34,743 nt of DNA, taken from positions 1 to 34,743 of the forward strand of contig CALKXO010000151.1 in assembly GCA_938003615.1 (NCBI GenBank), given 5' to 3'. Below the pieces are notes generated by a model. That model saw only the letters and a list, made by a program, of their open reading frames with translations. It had not been told where the DNA came from and made no database searches. Both the position numbers and the translations under genes were made by a program. This document shows positions 1-9,359 of the stretch, piece by piece (within the stretch, counting starts at the first letter, position 1; every line of letters starts with the position of its first letter). The stretch is from an uncultured Pirellulaceae bacterium. GTDB lineage: Bacteria > Planctomycetota > Planctomycetia > Pirellulales > Pirellulaceae.

Positions 1-315
1 ATCAACGCGCTAACCTGTAGGTGAAATACCATTATGTGCCAGTTGGGGAAATTTCTATCCCACTACGAGCTGAACCTAAGGGTCACGACGAGTCCCGTTA
101 TTCGAAGCGCGATCGAGTTGATGAACCGTCAATGCAGCCAAGGATCACCAAGTCAATGGGCTTGGGGCGGTAGGTGTTACCGCTGAATTTAATCAGTCTT
201 TGCTATCCTGTCTTCGATGGACACCTGCAAAGTCAAACACCGATTGTTATCATGGCATCTCTGCGGGCCAAGCTCAGAATCCGCAACAATCTATTCCTCT
301 CAAAAATGTCATTTC

Positions 316-879
316 ATGTCCAACCTATTTCAACTGCCCTGCCCTTGGTGTGATGCCAAAATTGAGATTAGCCTGCGGCAAGCTGGCCAGACACTTTCAT
401 GCACAGGATGTGAAAAGGACGTTGAGGCGCCTAAGCTGGGTGAAATTAAAAAACTCCCCCCATCCGAATCATCCGAATCGTCCGCATCAAACGGGCGGAG
501 GGCCTCATCGCGCGGTGCAGGAGGCAAAGGGGCCACTTCAACAACTCGTAATGGCCTGTTCACCGCCGGATTAGCGCTTGCCGTCATCTTGGGAGGCGCG
601 GGACTGGGCCTGCACATGTATGCCCGATCACTTCACACGCCAGTCGATATTCAGGAACAAGTGGAACTGACGCGGGAAGAGATTCACAGCCTGAAGCCAG
701 ACCAAATTTACGGTTTGGCAACCGCGATGACCAAGAATGAAGAACTTGGTGAATTTTCTGAGCCGCCGTTTTTGAAAGACAACATACAGGGATCGATCCT
801 GACTTGGATTGCATGGGGGCTGTACGCTTTGGGAGGACTCGGCCTGCTGATGTTGTTGGGATCCTTCTTCGTCAGGTAG
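316..879 (+). CDS. Small membrane protein with N-terminal zinc-ribbon-like CxxC...CxxC motif and two hydrophobic segments
   Basis: ORF 217..879; internal ATG at 316 gives MSNLFQLPCPWCDAKIEISLRQAGQTLSCTGCEKDVEAP (CPWC...CTGC), then hydrophobic GLFTAGLALAVILGGAGLGL and a C-terminal WIAWGLYALGGLGLLMLLGSFFV. Confidence 0.65.
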   Translation: MSNLFQLPCPWCDAKIEISLRQAGQTLSCTGCEKDVEAPKLGEIKKLPPSESSESSASNGRRASSRGAGGKGATSTTRNGLFTAGLALAVILGGAGLGLHMYARSLHTPVDIQEQVELTREEIHSLKPDQIYGLATAMTKNEELGEFSEPPFLKDNIQGSILTWIAWGLYALGGLGLLMLLGSFFVR

Positions 880-1044
880 CCAGTGGCTACCTCGGAAATC
901 GTTTCGGGTGCGATTTATTTTCTGTTGGTAAACGATGCAGATTCAATAGCTCAAGGGATTGAACAGTTCCAAGGACTGAGATCCGCACTGCCGTAGACCA
1001 ACAACCAACACAGCCCTACCTTCCTGATACAGCCGTCACAGAGA

Positions 1045-2688
1045 TTACTGCCACGCATCACGATCTAACATCCGGTAGTTGATCGCTTCGGCCATGTGAT
1101 GTGATTGGATATCGGCCGAACCGTCTAGGTCGGCGATCGTGCGCGAGAGACGCAGGACTTTATCATGAGCCCTTGCGGAGAGCCCAAACTCGTTGACGCT
1201 GACTTTCAACATATTCATGCACTCATCATCCAGTGGGCAGAACTCGCGGATCTGTTTGCTGGACATCTGCGCGTTGTACAGAATTGGCATTCCATCAAAT
1301 CGCTTGATTTGTGCCGCCCGCGCGACGGTGACATCGGCGCGGATCGTTTCACTGGAGGTGCCAAGCTTCTTCGAAGACAGTTCTTTGAACTCGGCAGCTG
1401 GAACTTCCACGTGAATATCAATTCGGTCCATTAACGGACCGCTGATCTTGCCCATGTACTTTTCAATCTGCGGCGGAGTGCAATTGCAGCTGCGTCTCGG
1501 ATCACTCCGGTAACCGCAAGGGCACGGGTTGAGCGCCGCCACCAACATAAAATCCGCCGGGAACGTGGTAGATGCCAGAGCCCGGGAGATGGTCACGATG
1601 CGATCTTCCAGCGGCTGTCGCAACACTTCCAGCGTCTTGCGATTGAATTCCGGCAGCTCATCAAGGAACAACACGCCGTTGTGCGCCATCGAAATCTCAC
1701 CCGGCGTTGGCGTACTGCCGCCACCAACCAAACCCGCTTCGCTGATGGTGTGATGCGGCGAGCGAAAAGGACGCTTAGCCATCAACGGCTGACCGGGCCG
1801 CAGCCGTCCGACTGCGCTGTAGATGCGTGTTGTTTCAATCGATTCTTGGGGCGTCAAGCGCGGCAGCACGGTTGGAATGCGTTTAGCCAACATGGTCTTA
1901 CCTGATCCAGGAGGGCCTAACATCAAAATATTGTGCGCTCCAGCCGCGGCGACCGTGATGGCGCGTTTGGCCATCTCCTGTCCGCGCACGTCGGAGAAAT
2001 CGAAATCGTACGTCGAAAATTCCTCAAACAACAAATCGATCCCCGAAGGCGTAGGTTCAATTTCTAGCTCCCCTGAAAAAAAACCAACGGCTTCAGACAG
2101 GGAACTGACGGCGATCACATCCAGCCCTTCGACAACTGCGGCCTCCCCGGCGTTTTCAAATGGCACGACAATTCCCTTTAAGCCCGAATCGCGCGCTTCA
2201 ATGGCCATCGAGAGAACACCTTTGGCTGGGCGCGTGTGGCCTTCGAGTGCTAATTCCCCGACTACCGCATACGCATTGAGTCGATCGGACGCAATCTGAC
2301 CGCTTCCCACGAGAACGCCAAGGCTAATCGGTAGATCGAAAGACGCCGCCTGTTTGGGTAGCTCGGCGGGGGCGAGATTGATTACCACGCGGTCAGCCGG
2401 GCGATCAAACCCCGAGTTCACCAACGCGCGTTCAACCCGGTGAGTGCTCTCGCGCACCGCGGCTTCGGGAAGTCCTACCAGAATCGTCTTGGGTAACGCG
2501 CGCGGGGAGACGTCCACTTCGACTTCCACCGGCATGGCTTCAATACCGAGAAGCGAAAACGTTTTCAGTTTGGCCAGCATACCGCCGCCGCGCACTTTGT
2601 TCCCTGACGGTGAAGAAGACGCTTGCTGATTCATGGAACCCTGCCTCACAGAGGAGCATTGAAAAGTTGACGGTTGCGTAACCATCAA
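1045..2688 (-). CDS. comM: YifB/ComM family Mg-chelatase-like AAA+ ATPase; true start probably 2634 or downstream (MLAKLKTFSLLGIEA)
   Basis: Walker A LGPPGSGKTMLAKRIP, FLDELPEF Walker B, SPHHTISEAGLVGGG, NPCPCGY; family-typical N-terminal LLGIEAMPVEVEVDVSPRALPKTILVGLPEAAVRES. Confidence 0.93.
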   Translation of the reverse strand: MMVTQPSTFQCSSVRQGSMNQQASSSPSGNKVRGGGMLAKLKTFSLLGIEAMPVEVEVDVSPRALPKTILVGLPEAAVRESTHRVERALVNSGFDRPADRVVINLAPAELPKQAASFDLPISLGVLVGSGQIASDRLNAYAVVGELALEGHTRPAKGVLSMAIEARDSGLKGIVVPFENAGEAAVVEGLDVIAVSSLSEAVGFFSGELEIEPTPSGIDLLFEEFSTYDFDFSDVRGQEMAKRAITVAAAGAHNILMLGPPGSGKTMLAKRIPTVLPRLTPQESIETTRIYSAVGRLRPGQPLMAKRPFRSPHHTISEAGLVGGGSTPTPGEISMAHNGVLFLDELPEFNRKTLEVLRQPLEDRIVTISRALASTTFPADFMLVAALNPCPCGYRSDPRRSCNCTPPQIEKYMGKISGPLMDRIDIHVEVPAAEFKELSSKKLGTSSETIRADVTVARAAQIKRFDGMPILYNAQMSSKQIREFCPLDDECMNMLKVSVNEFGLSARAHDKVLRLSRTIADLDGSADIQSHHMAEAINYRMLDRDAWQ

Positions 2689-2820
2689 AACTTAAAGTGG
2701 TTTGATTGTATCCGATTTTTTCTCGAAATGGGAAAAATCGAGAAGTGCGCTTCCTTAGATACTGCCGGTTTCCAATTCAAACTCCTGTTCAATTCACTCC
2801 GAAGTCGTTTTAATCATGCA

Positions 2821-3201
2821 ATGGAAGAATCACAGGTATTTGAGGTTATGGGCGAAGACGGATTTGCGCGGATGGTCGGCGCATTTTATCAGAAGGTCCG
2901 CCAAGACGATCTGATTGGCCCAATGTATCCCGATGGTGATTGGGAAGGGGCTGAACAACGCCTGCGCGATTTTTTGATCTACCGGTTCGGTGGGCCGGAT
3001 CGCTACGTTCAACAACAAGGGCATCCGCGACTACGCATGCGACATGTTGGATTTAAAATTGGCATTGCCGAACGCGATCGCTGGATCGAATTGATGTCGA
3101 GCGCCATGAAGGAATCAGAAGTACCCAAGGAAGTTGCGCTGGAGCTAAAAGTCTTCTTCGAACAGGTGGCCGATTTCATGCGTAACGTTCCGGAAAACTA
3201 G
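2821..3201 (+). CDS. Truncated hemoglobin (group II-like globin)
   Basis: From ATG 2821: FARMVGAFYQKVRQDDLIGPMYPDGDWEGAEQRLRDFLIYRFGGPDRYVQQQGHPRLRMRHVGFKIGIAERDRWIELM, typical trHb pattern. Confidence 0.88.
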   Translation: MEESQVFEVMGEDGFARMVGAFYQKVRQDDLIGPMYPDGDWEGAEQRLRDFLIYRFGGPDRYVQQQGHPRLRMRHVGFKIGIAERDRWIELMSSAMKESEVPKEVALELKVFFEQVADFMRNVPEN

Positions 3202-3238
3202 CCCTGCACCTCACACCAAGAACCAAAAACTACCCCGC

Positions 3239-4018
3239 ATGAAAATCATTTCGCTGCAATCAGGAAGTAACGGCAATTGTTTTTACGTCGAAACGGGGAA
3301 CGTCCGATTGCTGTTCGACGCCGGCATCAGCGCCCGGCAAGCAGAATTGCGGCTGGCCGAGCACGGGCGCGACATTCGTGACGTCGATGCGCTTTTGATC
3401 ACCCACGACCACAGCGACCACGCCAAATCGATGGGCATTTTCCAACGCAAATTTGGCATGCCGGTCTACATCACCCGCCGCACGTTGCTGGCCTCTAGAC
3501 GCTATTTGAAAATTGGCAAAATGGAGCGTGTGCGGATCTTCACTGCCGGTAGCAGTCTGCATTTCGGCGACGTCATCGTCAACTCGATCCCCACACCGCA
3601 TGACAGCGCCGAAGGGTTAGCTTATGTGGTTGAAGATCGCCAGCACCGTGTCGGAATCCTGACAGATCTAGGGCATGCCTTTGATGGGCTCAAAGAAGTA
3701 CTTCAATCTCTGGACGCCGTCATCATCGAAAGCAACTACGATTCGAAAATGCTTGAAAACGGACGCTATCCCCTACGTCTGCGAAAACGGATCTCGGGGC
3801 CAGGCGGCCACCTGTCCAACGATGACTCGGCCGACCTAATTCACGAAACACTTTCAGGCGACGACAACGCGCGTCTCAAATGGGCTTGTCTGTGTCATCT
3901 ATCGGAGGACAACAATGATCCGGACGTCGCTGTTGCAACGCATCACAAAAAAATAGGTGACCGCATCAAGATCTTTGTGGCTAGTCGAGAGGGTGTTAGT
4001 CCAATTATGGAAGTCTAA
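3239..4018 (+). CDS. MBL-fold metallo-hydrolase, YycJ/WalJ-like
   Basis: LQSGSNGNCFYVE N-terminus, THDHSDH metal-binding motif, ILTDLGH, IIESNYD, GHLSNDDSADLI. Confidence 0.9.
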   Translation: MKIISLQSGSNGNCFYVETGNVRLLFDAGISARQAELRLAEHGRDIRDVDALLITHDHSDHAKSMGIFQRKFGMPVYITRRTLLASRRYLKIGKMERVRIFTAGSSLHFGDVIVNSIPTPHDSAEGLAYVVEDRQHRVGILTDLGHAFDGLKEVLQSLDAVIIESNYDSKMLENGRYPLRLRKRISGPGGHLSNDDSADLIHETLSGDDNARLKWACLCHLSEDNNDPDVAVATHHKKIGDRIKIFVASREGVSPIMEV

Positions 4019-5050
4019 TCAGCTTGAGAGAAGTGTTAGGACGTTGTATGTGATGTGGGTCCCCACCGCGATGCCGAAGCCACGATAGTGGAACACGGCG
4101 GCAAACACACCCGCCGCCACGAAGCGAAAGAGAAAAGTAAACTCTTGGAATGGCTCACCGGCCGGATTGAACCAGTCCACATGGGCGGTGGCAAACAGCA
4201 GGCTAGAAATCACCGCCGCGACCATGGCCGCATGAAAGCGCGTCCCCCACTTTTGCGTCAGCAACATGATCAGCGGCACCATAATCAACACGCGAAAAAC
4301 GAGCTCTTCGTGGATGCCGGTGCCGATGTAGGAAACGACACGTGACCACCACGCCGTTGTCCCGATCATCCAGTGATAAGGATCGACGACTCGTCCTGCA
4401 TCTGGCCCATTGCCGAACAGCACTAGAAATGCATTGGCCATCAAAAAAAGCATCAGGCCAATTCCCAAGGCTTCGACGGCCATTAGCGGAAACACTCTGG
4501 ATCTCACTCGGTAACGGTCTGCTTTACGGTGGTGCCAGGCGAGCAACACGGCGGTGGTCAGCATTGGCAGAATCACCAATTGTCCTGCCCCAAATGAACT
4601 CATCAATTCGCAGATCCAATAGTCTATTCCGCTAGACGCAGACTGCGGACCAAGAAAGATCTTGGCGACTTCGTAGATGATGATCAGAGGAAACAAAAAG
4701 TACAAAGACGCGATCGGTCGACGTGTCTGCTCACGGTAGCGCGCGCTGATGTCAGACTTTTGCGGACTCTTTTTGGGTGAAACGGTAGCTGTCGCGCCAA
4801 CGTCCGACTTTGAAATCGCGTCTGCAATCGGCTCTGCGACCGACGATGCCGTCACCGCATGAGCGAACAGTGGCGTGCGTGTTTTGGGTCGGACCAGCCA
4901 GTTCAGTCTGGGACGCTCATCAGATGTCTTCCGAAGCTTTCGATGCTTTCGATTGGCACGTCGGCGCGAAGGAAGAGGCCGTCTTCTCCGTCGGACGCTT
5001 GGCTCGTTCTCAAACCCGTCTGTCAATTTTTCTGGCTCGACAAAACTCAT
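4019..5050 (-). CDS. CPBP family (CAAX protease/bacteriocin-processing-like) intramembrane protease
   Basis: Multiple TM segments; motif GIHEELVFRVLIMVPL and later LLFATAHVDWFN, HITYN; basic N-terminal extension. Confidence 0.82.
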   Translation of the reverse strand: MSFVEPEKLTDGFENEPSVRRRRRPLPSRRRANRKHRKLRKTSDERPRLNWLVRPKTRTPLFAHAVTASSVAEPIADAISKSDVGATATVSPKKSPQKSDISARYREQTRRPIASLYFLFPLIIIYEVAKIFLGPQSASSGIDYWICELMSSFGAGQLVILPMLTTAVLLAWHHRKADRYRVRSRVFPLMAVEALGIGLMLFLMANAFLVLFGNGPDAGRVVDPYHWMIGTTAWWSRVVSYIGTGIHEELVFRVLIMVPLIMLLTQKWGTRFHAAMVAAVISSLLFATAHVDWFNPAGEPFQEFTFLFRFVAAGVFAAVFHYRGFGIAVGTHITYNVLTLLSS

Positions 5051-5415
5051 CAGCTAACCGAATGGACCCGTTACGTAAAACGCCAATAGTAGACTTTTGC
5101 GACATGCGAACCAATGTTGATTTGGAACCTGCTTTCAAATCGGTTTCGGCCATATTACAAGCCGTAACACCAGCCTTATCACCATTTATTACGACCTATC
5201 GCGCAGGTGCTTTCAGGATGACAGCGTCGCGTCGGTCCTCACGTTTGGGAGAAATGCCGGTCGTGAAAGCCACAAACTTTTCCATGCGTCGCCAGAACGA
5301 AACGCGCTCCAAGACTGCGTTAACCTGCGACGTCAGGACACAGTAGTACCCCGTGTGAGGCGGTTTGTGATGCATCGAGTGCTGGCGATGCGCCTGCATG
5401 ATGCCAAGGTCTTTC

Positions 5416-5709
5416 ATGAAACCCGGCAATGCTTGCGAAAATTACTGCACCCTGTACCGCAATCCCGACGGAACTTACCAGTCATACATTGGAATCGATG
5501 TCGAGGGAGTCAACGGAAAAACGGGCAGGCTATCTGTCCTAGTTCAAGAGAGTAATTTGGATGAATCGCAACGGGACTTGTTTTCTGAAACACCGCGCGG
5601 TCCAAGCGACAACAACTTGACGACGTCCCTGATTCGTTGGAAAGAAAATGGCAAGCAAGGTTCGGTCAGTCTTAATCCGGACACACTCAAGCGTAGAGTA
5701 AAAAAATAG
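5416..5709 (+). CDS. Small hypothetical protein (~97 aa)
   Basis: ORF 5398..5709, internal ATG 5416 (MKPGNACENYCTLYRNPDGTYQSYIGIDVEG...); plausible composition, no recognised family. Confidence 0.4.
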   Translation: MKPGNACENYCTLYRNPDGTYQSYIGIDVEGVNGKTGRLSVLVQESNLDESQRDLFSETPRGPSDNNLTTSLIRWKENGKQGSVSLNPDTLKRRVKK

Positions 5710-5724
5710 TCGTACAGCGCGACA

Positions 5725-6408
5725 CTACTCCAGCAACCAGTCAATCCGCCCGCGCCCCTGACTCTCAAGTATTTCATTAGTCTTTGAGAACGGGCGGCTG
5801 CCAAAGAACCCGCGATGGGCAGACAACGGCGATGGGTGGGGCGCGACAAGTCGCAGGTGCCGGTCGTCAATCAAAGTTGCTTTCTTCTCCGCCGACTTTC
5901 CCCACAAAACGAACACGATATTCGCAGGATGTGAATTGAGCGACTCAATCACCGCGTCAGTGAACGACTCCCACCCCCGATTCTTGTGCGCGTGCGGCTC
6001 GCCATTTCGGACCGTCAGCACCGTATTGAGCAGCAATACCCCTTGCCGCGCCCATGGTTCAAGATTGCAAGTCGTGGGGATTGGGCATTCCAAATCATCT
6101 GCCAGTTCTTTGAAGATGTTCCGCAGCGATGGCGGAAAACGCTCGGCCGCCTGACCGACGGAGAAGCTAAGCCCATGTGCCTGCCCGAGCCCATGATAGG
6201 GATCTTGGCCAAGAATCACCACTTTGGTGTCAGACCACGACGTCAAACGAAAGGCGCTGAAAACTGAGTCTGCCGGCGGAAAGACGGTTTCGTCTTGCCG
6301 CTGTTGATCGACGAATTTGATCAGTTCTCTTGCCGCATTGGAATCAAACCATGTTTTTAAATGGTCATTCCAGTCGCTTCGGTCAGGCCAATGGTCCAGC
6401 AAAGACAT
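5725..6408 (-). CDS. ung: Uracil-DNA glycosylase, family 1
   Basis: VVILGQDPYHGLGQAHGLSFSV, GVLLLNTVLTVRNGEPHAHKNRGWESFTDAVI, FVLWGKSAEKK, HPSPLSAHRGFFGSRPFSKTNEIL. Confidence 0.97.
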   Translation of the reverse strand: MSLLDHWPDRSDWNDHLKTWFDSNAARELIKFVDQQRQDETVFPPADSVFSAFRLTSWSDTKVVILGQDPYHGLGQAHGLSFSVGQAAERFPPSLRNIFKELADDLECPIPTTCNLEPWARQGVLLLNTVLTVRNGEPHAHKNRGWESFTDAVIESLNSHPANIVFVLWGKSAEKKATLIDDRHLRLVAPHPSPLSAHRGFFGSRPFSKTNEILESQGRGRIDWLLE

Positions 6409-6410
6409 AA

Positions 6411-7082
6411 CTAGCGGCGACGAATCTGCTGGGCTCGTAAGTCAGTTTTTCTAGCACGGGCAGTGATCGAGTCACCGGTTGGATGTCGGCCCATTTCGGC
6501 CAACCTAGTCGCCATCGGAGACTCTGGCCCGCGGCAAGTTGCACAATCACAACCTCCAGAAACGGGTCCTGGCGAGACAGCACCTGTACCGATCTCGGTG
6601 TAGTCATCGATGACGTAGTCGCCACCAAGGTATTGGTCACTTGAGCAGCTATCGCAAGAACCACTCTCGCATCCGCAAGACTGAGAACTTTCGCTGCCGC
6701 TGCAATTGCGCGAGCCGTACAGAGTGCGAAGCAAGCCGCCACGCCCTAGGCACAACGGCTGTGTTCGACAAAACGGACGCGCCTTAACGGCTCCTCCTAC
6801 GAATGTTGTATCGCAGCACGGATCATTGCAATCCGGAGGAGTGCTGATCCACTCACCAATGTAGGCTTCTCCGCATCCGCTTCCGCAAATCGCGTTACTT
6901 CGCAAGTTGCGCATCGCGTTGAGCGGTCCGCCACAAGCTCCCTGACGAAAGCCGCCATCGCAATCACTGCAGGTAACGTTACCGCAGCCAACCCCACAAC
7001 CCATTGGTCCACAGCAACCAGTAGCGACAACAGCAACCACCGCCGTCATCAGACTTGCAAAAAGCATCATTGAACGAATCAT
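6411..7082 (-). CDS. Cys/Gly-rich predicted lipoprotein
   Basis: Hydrophobic N-terminus ending in lipobox-like VVATGC, followed by CCGPMGCGVGCGNVTCSDCDGG and many paired cysteines; stop lies 2 bp before the ung start on the same strand. Confidence 0.7.
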   Translation of the reverse strand: MIRSMMLFASLMTAVVAVVATGCCGPMGCGVGCGNVTCSDCDGGFRQGACGGPLNAMRNLRSNAICGSGCGEAYIGEWISTPPDCNDPCCDTTFVGGAVKARPFCRTQPLCLGRGGLLRTLYGSRNCSGSESSQSCGCESGSCDSCSSDQYLGGDYVIDDYTEIGTGAVSPGPVSGGCDCATCRGPESPMATRLAEMGRHPTGDSITARARKTDLRAQQIRRR

Positions 7083-7407
7083 TGGACTCTCTCAACCATT
7101 TGCCGATCACGCCGCAATAGGCGTCCGGCATATATATATGTGTTTCATTGGAATCTGCACCAGCACGACGTTCGCATATGAGTGACCGTCTAATGGTCGG
7201 CGCAAAAGGATCTTTTGAGTGTTGTCGTCCTGCCAAAGTCTATGGAGCCAGCACAAATGGAAAAATCGGCAAACTTTGCCGTGTTTTGCTGTCAATTGGC
7301 CTTCTAGGAGCCATGAAAACTCAAATGAGGATCGAAGCCCGCCACGAAATAACCGATTCCTACGGTGTCGAGCGATAGTTCTTTTCCTACTGTAGCGATT
7401 TTGCCAA

Positions 7408-7842
7408 ATGCAAGCCTCAAAAGCCCTCCGAAAATTGCTGGCGTTGCTGGTAGCGGCAACGTTGCTTTCGGGGTGTCAGCAAGCAGTGAATTCAAGGCTG
7501 GTCGGCACTTGGAAAATGGACAATGCGGAAACGCTAGCGAAGAAAGTTGATTCCGAAGCTGATTCAACTGATCAAGATGCGCAACCACCTCAGATGACGT
7601 TGCACTTTAAAAGCAACGGCGCGCTGGAGACCGTCACTCAGCTAGGAAAAATCGACAGCCTCAAAACAGGATCATGGAAGCTGCGTGAGAAAGATGCCGG
7701 TGACAAGACAAAGATTGAATGCTCGATCGACGGCCTGACCAGTCAACACGAAATACGCTGGGTGGATCGTTCAACCATTCGCTTGGCACCGCCCAACATG
7801 TCTGGCCAGAAGATGATCATGAAGTTTGTTCGCACAGAATGA
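7408..7842 (+). CDS. Small predicted lipoprotein (lipocalin-like 'LVGTWK' protein)
   Basis: Signal KLLALLVAATLLSGCQQ lipobox; LVGTWKMDNAE; MTLHFKSNGALETV...GSWKL beta-rich pattern. Confidence 0.72.
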   Translation: MQASKALRKLLALLVAATLLSGCQQAVNSRLVGTWKMDNAETLAKKVDSEADSTDQDAQPPQMTLHFKSNGALETVTQLGKIDSLKTGSWKLREKDAGDKTKIECSIDGLTSQHEIRWVDRSTIRLAPPNMSGQKMIMKFVRTE

Positions 7843-7909
7843 AATGGAATGCGTTTCTGCTAGGAACTCCCGCGCCGGTAGTTGCAATTTGTAATCAAGG
7901 AGTATGTGA

Positions 7910-8614
7910 ATGTCCCGTAAATCAGCCTCCCCATCGTTTGGCCGTCTGTTCAAATCCGCCTTCCAAACCGCGCTTGGCTCAACAAGTTGTGGCGTAGCTA
8001 TCATCAGCATCGCGGCATTGGCCGGTGGTTGTGATTCATCAACCAGTACGTCAGATATAGCGATCCCAAACGAGGCAACCGATCGCCAAGCCGATCCTTT
8101 GACCACTCCTTCGGCAATGCCGGAGGAAGCCGGCCTCAATCGCTCACCGCTAGTGGGAGCTTGGATGGGTAAAGCCATCATCAACGAACAAGCGTTGCTA
8201 ACCACAGCCGATGCGCTTCCCGGCGACCAACGTCAGGCGCTAATTCACGAGGCACGAACCTTCGTGACGACTGAGATGGCGATTCAGTTCTCACCTTCGG
8301 GGGAGATTGAAACAGCGATCGAGGTGCAGTCGGTTGGCGGTCAAAAAATCGCTGGACAAACGTTCGGCACGTGGAAAGTCGTCGAAGCGACCAACAATGG
8401 TGTTACCGTGGAGACCACCGGCACCGATGAAACAGGATCCACTGTGACCAATCGAACCACGTTTGCAGTTTCTGTGGACGGTGACCGACTGGTTCTGCAA
8501 CCACAAGTCAGTTCTGCTCTTGCCGGCTGTGAGGCGTTGATCTTTCTTGATCGACAGATGACTTCACCGACGGCAAGTGTCGCTCAGATGCCGGAGGCTA
8601 ATCAAGCTCGCTGA
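7910..8614 (+). CDS. Predicted lipoprotein, paralog-like to the preceding gene
   Basis: GVAIISIAALAGGCDSS lipobox; LVGAWMGKAIINEQAL; MAIQFSPSGEIETAIEV...FGTWKVVEA parallels the upstream protein. Confidence 0.72.
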   Translation: MSRKSASPSFGRLFKSAFQTALGSTSCGVAIISIAALAGGCDSSTSTSDIAIPNEATDRQADPLTTPSAMPEEAGLNRSPLVGAWMGKAIINEQALLTTADALPGDQRQALIHEARTFVTTEMAIQFSPSGEIETAIEVQSVGGQKIAGQTFGTWKVVEATNNGVTVETTGTDETGSTVTNRTTFAVSVDGDRLVLQPQVSSALAGCEALIFLDRQMTSPTASVAQMPEANQAR

Positions 8615-8712
8615 AAAATAGCCGCCTTACGTTTGGCAAAATTTCGCTTCGTAAAAATCTCGCTGCGTTAGATTTCGCCATTTGCCAAGCAAAAGACGAC
8701 AGAACACAAAAA

Positions 8713-8743
8713 GGCTGATTGCCAAACAGCAACCAGCCTATTT
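8713..8743. terminator. Hairpin, probable bidirectional intrinsic terminator between convergent genes
   Basis: GGCTG-a-TTGC-caaaca-(GCAA)-c-CAGCC stem flanked by CACAAAAA on the left (TTTTTGTG on the minus strand) and TATTTTGTG on the right; lies between stop 8614 (+) and stop 8784 (-). Confidence 0.7.
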
Positions 8744-8783
8744 TGTGATTCAATGATGGGGTGAACTTTTTCGGTTCGCCGCC

Positions 8784-9131
8784 TTACTTCTTTGCGTACT
8801 GAGCTTTCGCTGGCGAGATAACGCCCATCGATTCTCCGCTGATACGTGCATAACGCTCTTTGCTGCCATCATCTAGATAACGGTAGCCAATACGGGTGGG
8901 CTTGCTGGTTTTAGGGCACAACGCCATCACCTTACATGAGCGGATTGGCATTTCCTTGTGCAAACGACCGCCCTGAGGGTTACGTTGGCTTGGCTTCACG
9001 TGGCGGTAAACCATGTTGACGCCTTCGACCAGCAATTTGTCGCTTTTGTGATCTACAGAAATGACTTTGCCAGTAACTGTCTTGTCGCGACCGCTAATGA
9101 CTTGGATGGTGTCGCCGGTATGAATTTTCAT
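8784..9131 (-). CDS. rplX: 50S ribosomal protein L24
   Basis: From ATG 9131: MKIHTGDTIQVISGRDKTVTGKVISVDHKSDKLLVEGVNMVYRHVKPSQRNPQGGRLHKEMPI, KOW motif and L24 pattern. Confidence 0.93.
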   Translation of the reverse strand: MKIHTGDTIQVISGRDKTVTGKVISVDHKSDKLLVEGVNMVYRHVKPSQRNPQGGRLHKEMPIRSCKVMALCPKTSKPTRIGYRYLDDGSKERYARISGESMGVISPAKAQYAKK

Positions 9132-9359
9132 CGTTTTCTCCTCAGTGTTTTTCGAGTCGCGAAATATGTTCGAATTGGCCCAAACTGTCAAGTGGAAATC
9201 CCGGCAGTGCGGCCAGATACGAAGCAAACGCTCGCAGAAATGGATGAATCCCAGATCCTGCGGCAGTCCTCCACCCCTCATCTATCCAGAGGGTCAAGAT
9301 AGTCATCCTAGTGGCCGTCGGGCCGGCCAAGTATTCGGAAGCGTTTTCCTTCTTCCGCC

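Noticed and set aside
200-574. 124-aa plus-strand ORF
   Set aside because: Overlaps the better-supported zinc-ribbon membrane protein frame (316..879).
4810-5346. 178-aa plus-strand ORF
   Set aside because: Largely overlaps the CPBP protease gene on the opposite strand; no recognisable protein features.
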